Assembly: GCA_033439765.1 (NCBI GenBank)
Contig: JAULSN010000004.1
Coordinates: 5,838,001 to 5,902,000, forward strand
Direction of reading: 5' to 3'
Source of the DNA: Lasiosphaeria ovina
Taxonomy: Eukaryota; Ascomycota; Sordariomycetes; Sordariales; Lasiosphaeriaceae
Length of the DNA: 64,000 nucleotides
Shown one piece after another: positions 56,176 through 64,000 of the stretch (the first letter of the stretch is position 1; each line of letters opens with the position of its first letter). The translations under genes and the position numbers were made by a program. The notes below the pieces were generated by a model. That model made no database searches. It saw nothing but the letters and a program-made list of their open reading frames with translations, and was not told where the DNA came from.

Positions 56176-57725
56176 CTACAGCGGTTCTATGTGAAGAACA
56201 TTGTCCTTGTCCCCGATCCAACACTTTCTCTCGTTCAACGCTTTGGTTCGGTCGGCATACTCCACGAGATCAATATCGTCGTCGCCCTGGCTTGGCCTTG
56301 CTCCCGGTGCTGGAGGGTTCGAGTTCGAGTTTGCCTTCCGGGAGGCGGTACTGGAATTCGCCAACTGGCTGTCCAGGCTGGCGCTCCTCTTGACGTCGTC
56401 GATGAATGCAGAGATGTCGGTGCTTCCGTGAAGCAGAAGCGCATGGCCGAAAATGCGGCCGAGATTCTTCTTTAAAATGGAGCCGTGTTTCTGAACCCAG
56501 CCTGTCAGGACCATGCTGACTGCAGAGGCAAACGCCACGATAGTGAGCACTGCTATTGTCGGACCCTTGACGACAAAGAGCCGGTTTTGCTGGACGCTCG
56601 TCGACCCCTGACGGACTGCAGGCTCGGCTGGCTTGTAGACTGATGATGTGCTAACAAACGAGGCATAGACAGCGCTGAACGCGGTCTGGAAGGACTGCTC
56701 GTCAATCGTTCCGTTGTGCTGGCCGGTAGACAGAAGACGTCTGAGACCGTACACGATATAGCCGAGGCTGTCGCCGTCGAACAGGTGTACTGACTCCACT
56801 ATCACATACTGAGGGAGGTTGGTAACCCATGAGCTGCCAAAGAACGGCGTAATAGGAGTTCGCTCGCCCGTGCCGGTGCCGGGTGCAGCCTCAACGTCGT
56901 CCACAACCTCGCCGGGGGACTGAAGCCCAGACCTGACAGTGACGAGACGATTCTCTTTCCAGAATTTCGGAATGCAGCTGAGAAAGGTAAAATTGGTAAG
57001 GAGAAACGGCGAGGTGCTGTCATAGTCGCCTTTGAGAAGTCCATACCTGACCTTGCCGGCCGCGGTGGGACAGGTCGCAATCACCCAGGATTTGGAGACA
57101 GAGACGTCTTTTCGCAGCAGATAATCACTCGTGACGTTGCAGCCCCTGTCCACAAGGTTATACCTCAACGAGGTGCCGGCAGTTACATTCTCCATGGTTA
57201 ACAAGCCGAGGCGAAGGAAATCGTCGCCTTGGTACAACATGCAGTCCAGGGTTGCCGAGTAGGCCTCAGTGGTTGCTGTGATGTTTATCGGGCCGTTCCT
57301 GCTCCTGTCTTCAAATGCCAGGTTAAAGGGCAGGAAGCTATGGTTTCTGGTTGTCCATGCAAACAGAGAACCGTTGTTGAGCAAGTTAGACGCGACCATG
57401 TCGAGGGCTGGCTTCGTCGAATACACAGTCCTATCGCCGCCGTTTACATCGTCGAAGAAGACGCTTGTCGTGATTTCCGCGTTCGCTACCACCGGGATGT
57501 TCGCCACAGAAAAGACTGCTGCCGACAGACCGGCGGCAGCCCAAATGGCAATCTTCACCGTCATGCACGCAGCCAGGAGATAATGTCGGTTTCTGACCGC
57601 CTTCATAGAGTCGGCGAATGGGATAATATGCTTGTATTCGAGCAGGAGGGTCTGCTTCACAGTTCGGACACCCTCTGCATTTACGTCGGTTAGCATGCGC
57701 GGCCTTGGCGGCAGCTGGACGAAAC

Positions 57726-57764
<39 letters not shown>

Positions 57765-58153
57765 CTCATACGCTTTTCGGAATGTAGGTCGACGGTGACC
57801 TGACAGCTCTTCAGCTCCTCGAGCAGGGCACCCCAAAAGGCACCGTATAGTGACATTATCCAGGTCGGCAACGTCGTCCACAGCAAGTTCGAGTCCACGA
57901 ATGGGGCGGGCTGGAGCTTGCCCTGGACGAAGAATGAGTCCGGCACCTCGGACACCTGCATGATGCCCTGATGGACAACTGACACCCGCCACAAGGTGCC
58001 TAGGGTGACGAGAATAATCACTTGCGACAAGAAGTGGGCCGACATCCCTTTGAGAGTGACAAGAAACGGCGACTTCGCAGGCGGCGGCGACTTCGATGTG
58101 GCGTTAGAGCGCTTCCATGGACAGAGCCATCGCGATTGCACCCGTCCAGACAT
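56176..58153 (-). CDS. DUF3433-type membrane protein
   Basis: ATG 58153 starts MSGRVQSRWLCPWKRSNATS and leads to TM1 (HFLSQVIILVTLGTLWRVSV). The DUF3433 hallmark follows: PDSFFVQG, then SNLLWTTLPTWIMSLYGAFW. The frame then seems to enter poly-Phe, but an intron (GTATGAG donor, CATGCTAACC branch, AATGCAG acceptor) removes the T36 tract. Splicing joins HSEK to QGVRTVKQTLLLEYKHIIPF, then the AVRNRHYLLAACM block. Next come a TM, a glycosylated extracellular part (NGSLF, NITAT, NVTAG), LFDGDSLGYIVYGLRRLL, a last TM (PTIAVLTIVAFASAVSMVLT) and a Ser/Asn-rich tail. At about 620 residues it is roughly half the length of the usual two-unit DUF3433 proteins. The function is unknown. Confidence 0.82.
57727..57762. 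repeat. A36 homopolymer (T36 on the gene strand)
   Basis: Uninterrupted run of 36 A on the plus strand, inside an intron of the DUF3433 gene, where it forms an extreme polypyrimidine tract between donor and branch site. Confidence 0.95.
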
Positions 58154-58818
58154 TTCAGCACCGAGAACAGCCAGAAAGTAACCAGAAGAGCGTCTTCTTT
58201 GGTTTTTTTGCAAGAAAATATCGTAAGGCTGCAACCAAGTGCTCAATGTTCAGAATCCAGGCTCCATGGTCAGTCATATTATACTTTGTAGGCCTTTTTG
58301 GAGCAAGCAGCCGCCTAATCTCCACCCAGCATCACCCGACATCCGCCCACCTTACAGCCCCATGCAGCCGTCAATAGTCTGTAGTTTGTACAACCAATAA
58401 TTCGTTGGCCAAGAAAGCTGAACAACAAAGAGGGGCCGCCAAGGATGAGTGGCGCGTGGGATAGTCCGCAGCCTTGCCAATTGGTGTCCTTGGCCGCCGA
58501 CAATGGCGACTAATGGCGCGTCGGCTGACGCATTGAGGACGCCTCCCGAAACGACGGAATCTGTCTTGGTTGGGCATCCACGAAAAAATGACGCAGGAGC
58601 AGCGGCTGGACATACAAGTGACATGGTGCATGCACGGTGCTAGTGTTGCGAGTATAGAGGCAGGCAGGTTGGTTCGTTAGATATAATAACTGCGTGCCCC
58701 CCTCCTCTGCGCTGTTCAAGGCCAAGGTTCCCGCGAACATTGCTTTCTTTCGCTTCTCCACGCAATTCCTTTCAACGGCCTGAAAGCCGTGGCCGAGAAA
58801 TACAGACGCTCCAGAAAC
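58154..58818. other. Divergent intergenic region
   Basis: Shared promoter space of the DUF3433 gene (-) and the GPI-type protein gene (+). No gene is seen. Confidence 0.5.
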
Positions 58819-59760
58819 ATGGGGAGATACGGCATCGCTCTTGTGTTGCTGCCAGCTCTGCGCGCGGTAGTTTCGCAGATCACCAGTCCGGGATGCTTCA
58901 TAGGAAGTCCCATCACGCTCATGCCAGCCTGCGACAGGCTACTTGCGGTACCCTCAGTCTGTAGTGGCATCCCAAGTCGCACGGGCCTGTCGGAATGTAT
59001 GTGCAAGCAGCAGCACATCAATGATATTGTTGAGTTAGATGCTGCCTTCCTTCTTTGCTTCCGGCTCCAGTTGCGGTGCGACTAACCAAACTGTCTGCTC
59101 GCCACCATGCAGCTGCCAGAGCGAGTTCCGCCTCTGCTACTTGAACAGCGAGTCGGACGACATATTTTATTCCGACCTCATGATGTGGCACAGCGTATGC
59201 GACAGCTACATCAACTTTGTACCGACGACGCCGGTGATATCGTCACTTACAGCGACCAGAGACAACAATTTTTGCCGGAGCGACGTTCTTCACAACTGTC
59301 TGTCTGCCTCAGAGAGTAACGAGCAGTGCAGCCCCTTGGCGGATAATCTATCCGCCCTCTCGTCCTGCCTCTGCCATCCGTCCCTGATCCTCAACTTTTA
59401 TACCTGTCTGTTCCTGGGAAATGCTTCTTGCCAGGCCGGCACCACCGCCGCCTTGACGAACATACCTCTCTACACGTTTTGTTCCAATGCACCCGAGGTA
59501 GTGGCCGCCGCAACGGTACGTTGGCCCAGGAATGAATTTCAGGTTGATAAACGGATACTGATCGACGCATTATTGTCACACGTTAGACGCGGGCCGAAGC
59601 GACTACGCCGACCCTGCTGCCTACGCCGGCGGGTTCAAGTCCCTCCCTGCCAGCCTCGACCATGCCGTCCGGGGCCAACAGAGGCATGGCTTCACAGAAG
59701 ATGGCTTTCCTAGGAGACGTCACACTTGTGCTTCTCATTCACTGGTTGGTGCTGAGTTGA
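58819..59760 (+). CDS. Cysteine-rich GPI-anchor-type surface protein; apparent frameshift
   Basis: ATG 58819 opens a signal peptide (MGRYGIALVLLPALRAVVS) and CACDR-like cysteines (ITSPGCFIGSPITLMPACDR, GLSECMCKQQHINDI). Near 59036 the frame must change: FFASGSSCGATNQTVCSPPC, CQSEFRLCYLNSESDDIFYS and CLCHPSLILNFYTCLFLGN are read one base over, and no GT-AG intron joins the two. An intron (GTACGT...CGTTAG, 59516-59586) then leads to a Thr/Pro/Ser stalk, a likely omega site (PSGANRG) and a hydrophobic end (FLGDVTLVLLIHWLVLS), the pattern of a GPI signal, ending at 59760. Probably a wall or membrane surface protein. The frameshift could be real or a base-call error. Confidence 0.62.
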
Positions 59761-60008
59761 GGATGTGGAGAGGGAGGGTTGCTTAGTCTAGCCGACGAGG
59801 ACCTGTGCGGCATGAACGGCCAGGGGGCTAGTATCAAACTTGAATCGTTGTAAAGTAGCTGGTTTGTTTGTGCGGTAGCTGGTAAACGCCTGTTCTCTCA
59901 TCCTTCTCGGCTGTATGCAAAGCACACATATCCGAACCATCGAAGCAGGAATGCCATATCTTAGTTCGTAGTCTTTCCTCCCTCCAGTCCCTCGGCGCCG
60001 CAGTCGTA

Positions 60009-60475
60009 ATGAACTAACAGCCCCCCACCATCAAGACCAACAACGGCGTGCGTCTACGCTATAACCAAGCCGGCCCTCCGAACGGGCAGCTTCTCTTCAT
60101 CACAGGCTGGCGTCAAGGATCAATCGAGTGGCGCAAGCAAACCGAGTACTTCTCCTCGGCCGGCTTCCACATTACCACCTTCAACTACCGCGGTCATGGC
60201 GACTCCAAGGAGCCCGAGTTCAGCTACCGCATCAGCCGGCTCACCGCCGATCTGAACGATGTCCTGACGGAGCTAGTGCGGAAATAGGAGAGTCCATTTA
60301 CCAAAAGATGGGCCAGGAACAATTGTGCGCTTCCTATGACTTGAACTACATCACCTGATCGCAAACTGAACCGCCACATCCAAACGGCCCAGTTTTCGGG
60401 CCCTTTCGCTCGAACAGCACCGGGGGAGTCCAAAATCAGTGCGCTTGTCAACCTGGCCGCATACTTCAACTACTG
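60009..60475 (+). pseudogene. Truncated alpha/beta-hydrolase
   Basis: ATG 60009 is followed after one codon by TAA, then the same frame continues PPTIKTNNGVRLRYNQAG, GQLLFITGWRQGSIEWRKQT and HITTFNYRGHGDSKEP to a TAG at 60285-60287. This is the N-terminal beta-sheet and oxyanion part of an alpha/beta-hydrolase. The sequence stops before the expected G-x-S-x-G nucleophile elbow. A further piece with hydrolase-like character (RHIQTAQFSGPFARTAPGES, ISALVNLAAYFNY) follows to about 60475. Two nonsense codons and the missing nucleophile make it non-functional. Confidence 0.7.
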
Positions 60476-60546
60476 AATGAGATTTAGGCAACCGATCAAG
60501 ATATCTCTATTATTTGTGAGCATACAATGGTAGAGCGACTCTGTCT

Positions 60547-61440
60547 TTAGATGATATGGTAGATGTGAGGAGAACGCTCGCTGCCACCCTTCTCGCTCAG
60601 TTGCATGGCTAATCGCACACAGCAGGACAGGCATTCGCGCCGCCGCAGCATCGCCGAGTTCAACCGAGTCGTCCAACCCTTGCTTAGTTTCCTCTGAACC
60701 GTAAATGCTGCCAACCGGCCCACCTCGGAGTTTCTCACATTGTCCCAGTTGCAGCAAACGGCCCGGACGTCGAAATTGTTGGCGTCGCTGGGGCGCATCT
60801 TCCAACCCGCCTTGACTGTGAATAACTTGAACAGCGCCGAACCGTCTGCCCCCGCCCCTACCGAGATTGGAGGACAGTCGGAGTTTTCGCAGGTAATGAG
60901 ACCGGTATTTTCCAGAACCGCCATGGTGATCTCCCCCGGCGGGACAATGACTTCGCCCCTTGGAGAGGAAATGCGGTAGAAAAAGATGACCTCCCCAGCC
61001 CCGCCTGGCTCCACGACTTCGGCCGTTACTTTTATTTCCGCGAGATAGGCAGCCTGGGTTGTCTGGCCCATCTCGCTACTGCCCGTGAACATCACAATGT
61101 CCTTTAAAGACGATGTATGGGACTGGGTTTCGCTACTTGCCGTCCCTGGCTCGAGCTCAGTCAAAGACTTCTCGCCAACGGATGCGGGCTCAAGCTCAAT
61201 AGGGGTGTTCAGAGTTGGGATGGGCCAGTTTGTTACGTCCAAAACCGCCTTATATTCCCTTAGCACCGACGCCCGAGGGTTCCGAGAGTTGAACCGTGCG
61301 ATTCGACCCGGCATGACGTGAACTCGGCGAAGGAGATCGGCTTGTGTCGAGATGGACACCAAACCCTCGATGAAGACGCAGATTCCACTCCCACACACAG
61401 CTGTGCGAGGCTTGACGAGCCTCTGTTCATCGTACGGTCG
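60547..61440 (-). CDS. Uncharacterised ORF, probably a 3' exon or gene remnant
   Basis: A minus-strand frame of nearly 300 codons is open from about 61440 (DEIVLSARPYDEQRLVKPRT, then AVCGSGICVFIEGLVSISTQ) to the stop at 60547. Later segments look like a beta-rich domain (YLAEIKVTAEVVEPGGAGEV, PPGEITMAVLENTGLITCEN, FDVRAVCCNWDNVRNSE). No ATG lies near the beginning and a TAA is found just upstream at an acceptor-like site, so a 5' exon is missing or unidentified. I recognise no family. Eight or more Cys residues hint at an extracellular or redox-sensitive protein, without further support. Confidence 0.4.
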   Translation of the reverse strand, partial: RPYDEQRLVKPRTAVCGSGICVFIEGLVSISTQADLLRRVHVMPGRIARFNSRNPRASVLREYKAVLDVTNWPIPTLNTPIELEPASVGEKSLTELEPGTASSETQSHTSSLKDIVMFTGSSEMGQTTQAAYLAEIKVTAEVVEPGGAGEVIFFYRISSPRGEVIVPPGEITMAVLENTGLITCENSDCPPISVGAGADGSALFKLFTVKAGWKMRPSDANNFDVRAVCCNWDNVRNSEVGRLAAFTVQRKLSKGWTTRLNSAMLRRRECLSCCVRLAMQLSEKGGSERSPHIYHII

Positions 61441-61723
61441 CGCCGATAATACGATCTCGTCTCTTTACGTAGCTTATCTATAAGTATTACCACTCACTAA
61501 TTAGTATTCGTAGTCTTCTAACCACGTAGGCGTGCCTAGAAGTGGGTGTGGTAGTACTACTATAGGTCTGTGGAAAAAGTGGTTCTAATCGATGCTCTGT
61601 AGCTAAGGAGTTTTGTAGGTTGCGCCATCTCCCTCCTGAAGTACGGTCACCAATATCGCTATTCCAACACAAACCTCCTTATTTACTTTCAACATGGTAA
61701 TACCGGTATTTTCGAGCAGCAAC

Positions 61724-62638
61724 TCAGTTGAAGCTCACATGAACGTGATCCCTGTTTGTTTGAATAATCAGTAAGTTGGTGCATCTTTGTTGAAGAAAGA
61801 GCAACTCACCAGTGGTTCTCCGTGATGGATCCTCTGTCCTCCATGCTCCTCCAGCTCGCCCACGAGAAAACACTGTCGACGCTGGGGTTCCAGATGCGCT
61901 GGCCCCAGATGACGTACTTGAGGTTAAGTGAGTTGCGGTTGTTCATGACCCACTCGGCAATCTGGCGGCCAGACAGGGTGGCGTCCTGCGGGTGGAAGTC
62001 GTGTCATTTAGTGCCACAGTAATACGGGTAAGGGATGAAAAAGAAACTTACACCGCCAGCATCCGAGCACATCAGATCAACGGCCTTGCCACAGCAGTGG
62101 TCCGATGTTCCAGGGCATGCACAGTCTCTCGTGCAGTAAATCTGTCTTACACGGCCAGGCCAGGCGGCGACTACAGCCTGCGCGCCGCTAACAGACACCT
62201 GCTTGCAAGCACCGGCGCTGGTGCCGACGGTGGGATACGACGGGGTCGGGTAGCCGCCGAAGCCCGTGGCAGCGGAGGAGCAGCACTTGAAGGCGGATGG
62301 GCCGGGGCACTGGTTGGACGCGACGGTACCGGCACAGTCGCTCGTCCAGCGGCAGTTGCCTGCGCTCCCGTTCGAACAGCTGGCCTTGCTGCAGCACTTG
62401 ACGTCAGACGGGTCGGATGGACACGCGCCGCTGATGGTCACTCCTCCGCTGGCTGAGCATGCCGCCGTGGTGATGCAGACTCCTACATGAACGGGATGTG
62501 AGCTTGGGCAGCTTAATAATGAGAGGTGATGGTTTACGGACCAGCGCTTCCGCCAGAACCATAACATGGTTCGTTGACTGCGCCCATGGCCGCCGTAGCG
62601 GCCAGGATGGTGAAGATGCCCAGCGATCGAATATACAT
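61724..62638 (-). CDS. Secreted cysteine-rich protein with ARB-07466-like C-terminal domain
   Basis: Four exons join in frame. A signal peptide from ATG 62638 (MYIRSLGIFTILAATAAMGA) is followed by two short cysteine-rich units of similar design: VCITTAACSASGGVTISGAC with DVKCCSKASC, and CRWTSDCAGTVASNQCPGPS with KCCSS. After a Pro/Tyr/Thr linker comes the C-terminal domain: ACKQVSVSGAQAVVAAWPGR, SDHCCGKAVDLMCSDAGG, then SGRQIAEWVMNNRNSLNLKY, VIWGQRIWNPSVDSV, MEDRGSITENHWDHVHVSFN-stop. The DHxxGKAxDxM and HWDHVHVS segments match a metal-binding fold that is also widespread in secreted actinobacterial wall proteins. A role on bacterial or own cell wall is inference. Intact and well spliced. Confidence 0.88.
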
Positions 62639-64000
62639 GTTCAATACTCTTTTTTCGGATATGAAAGGGAATGAGCAGGTGGGCAGTTGGAAGAAGGGGT
62701 ATGTGGCAAAGGCTTTATATAGGTAGATTCCATGGTAAAGGAATAAGGCGGCGTCTCGGAGTTGATTATGCCCTCACAACTTGGCTCAACAGGTCAGGCC
62801 ACCAAACTGGGAAACATCCTGTGCATATCACTTGAACCCCCCGTCCTTGGCTGCATCAGGCCAAGGGGCCACATATTTCACACAAAATCGATTGCCCGGT
62901 ACAGAAGATTTTGACTAAAAGTATTAAATTTCGATGCTGGACAATGCGCCTAGGAGAGAGATAGTACTGGACACCAAATCCCCTCATGTTGCAGGGAAAC
63001 AACATGTGCTGAATCTAACGGCTGTGCGTGGGGCTAAGGACGGGCGCTACAGGGCTGCCAAGACGTGCATCAGGGAGGGGGGGGGGGGGGGGGGGGGTCC
63101 AGTGCTACGCCGGCTGATAACGAACGGAAGGTAACCGTCTTTCACGGAGTAAGCAGATGGCCCTGTAATCTGGGTGAGGAGGTATTCATGGAGAAGAAAT
63201 TGGCTGGATACAATCCCAGGCAGTTGAACAGTTGAACCTGGGTCTGACGAAGGATGCGCCCTGCGCTGTCAGGCCCGTGATTGAAATCTCATCGGCTTGT
63301 CGTCGTTGTCATCATCTTATCAGATACCGAAGAGGGATGGAAGCTTGGCACACCTTCTGACGCATTTGTTAGCTTCGCTACCCCCATGCCTGCCAAATCC
63401 TTTTCAACTCTAAAACTAAAAGATGTCGGCAGTGTCAAGGCACTACCGGCCCTTGCAGATGTCCTCAGCATCGCAAGAAGCTATTGCACTAGTATGCTTG
63501 TTCTTCATCCCCAATGTAAAGGATGCTACCCCATTCCTTCTCGATGGGAGCGGCATTTCGGGGCAGTGCCCGGTTGGTTTCCCAAAACGTGGACCAACCA
63601 CACCGTCACTGACCAGCAAGCGGTGGAATAAGCCGGTCAAAGGAAACCCCGATGGATAATCTCTGCCCACTCTCCGCAAAATAGGGTTTTATTGAAACAT
63701 CTTCGCCGCTCGTATTTCCTCAGAAGAGCAAAAGAGCCCATCATTTGGTTGCATTATCGGCATGCAGATGCAGGAATCTAGACCGAGGACCGCCTTTTCA
63801 GAACTAGAGTATCATCAACCTGCATCAGAACCCTCGCCATGCACACCTGCTAGAAGATAATGTATCTCCTGTCCAAGTCTGACGAACCCAAATTACCAAC
63901 CCCCGCCTTGGCCTCCCCCAACCTTTGAGGTATAACTTTGTGACACTATCCCATTGCGGGCTAGGGAAACAAAAGAGGAAGCTGCTGAGATTAAGGACAA
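62639..64000. other. Gene-poor right end with G21 run
   Basis: A TATA-like TTATATA lies at about 62714 in the promoter of the secreted protein. An uninterrupted run of 21 G lies at 63077-63097. A 116-codon plus-strand frame at 63281 has no family support. No gene is called in the last 1.3 kb. Confidence 0.5.

Noticed and set aside
57640..57800. Poly-phenylalanine stretch and frame break in the DUF3433 protein
   Set aside because: Explained by an intron containing the T36 tract; splicing restores the conserved LLLEYK region in frame.
63281..63631. 116-codon plus-strand ORF near the right end
   Set aside because: No signal, domain or splice support, and a comparable open frame exists on the opposite strand.
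1..64000. tRNA, 5S rRNA, CRISPR arrays, bacterial operons
   Set aside because: Looked for T-arm-type motifs, fungal 5S core sequence and regularly spaced repeats by eye; none found, and the intron-rich genes are clearly fungal nuclear.

Overview
The window looks like nuclear DNA of a filamentous ascomycete, probably a Sordariomycete. Coding regions are GC-rich. Genes are broken by many short GT-AG introns of about 50-120 nt, with CTRAY branch sites and no polycistronic layout. The families are typical of such fungi: Zn2Cys6 regulators, monocarboxylate-type MFS carriers, an AsaB/CmcJ-type oxygenase, a fungal NLR, DUF3433 and DUF7580 proteins, and Copia remnants. I saw no tRNA or rRNA gene and no prokaryotic operon structure or CRISPR array. 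All gene models were spliced by eye.

Layout. 0-14 kb: remnant of a FAD-linked oxidase (1-432, -), an ABC-F ATPase (1046-3714, -), a hexose-type MFS transporter (4673-6671, -), a 4.7-kb gene-free stretch, an unidentified frameshifted remnant (11.3-11.76 kb) and a monocarboxylate-type MFS carrier (12021-13588, -). 14-20 kb: a large ankyrin-like, C-terminally membrane-anchored protein (15113-18528, -), with a C2H2 segment just downstream that may be its own 3' exon. A pair of diverged direct repeats then flanks a small lysine-rich ORF. 20-26 kb: a CBM18/CE4 chitin deacetylase-like protein, an MFS carrier and a divergently transcribed Zn2Cys6 factor. The promoter between the last two carries repeated CGG-N5-CCG palindromes. 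27-34 kb: a multi-pass membrane protein, an HNH-type protein with one in-frame TAG, and a badly decayed HeLo-like/ankyrin NLR relative. 34-40 kb: two paralogous cysteine-rich single-pass membrane genes, both frameshifted, on either side of a large membrane protein. 41-45 kb: 5-formyltetrahydrofolate cyclo-ligase and an AsaB/CmcJ-type oxygenase. 45-54 kb: an intact NLR (C2H2-like fingers, NB-ARC, TPR) head-to-head with a DUF7580 protein, followed by a coiled-coil pseudogene. 54-64 kb: a Copia fragment, a DUF3433 membrane protein, a GPI-type cysteine-rich protein, an alpha/beta-hydrolase remnant, an orphan ORF and a secreted cysteine-rich protein with an ARB-07466-like C-terminal domain.

The main theme is accessory biology: STAND/NLR-type and ankyrin proteins in varied states of decay, surface cysteine-rich proteins, and self-contained transport and regulation modules. 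The best candidate for a new system is the head-to-head NLR/DUF7580 pair. Its layout resembles known fungal NLR-effector pairs, but the functional link is inference. Many broken frames sit in short homopolymers, so assembly error must be separated from true decay before any gene is called dead.
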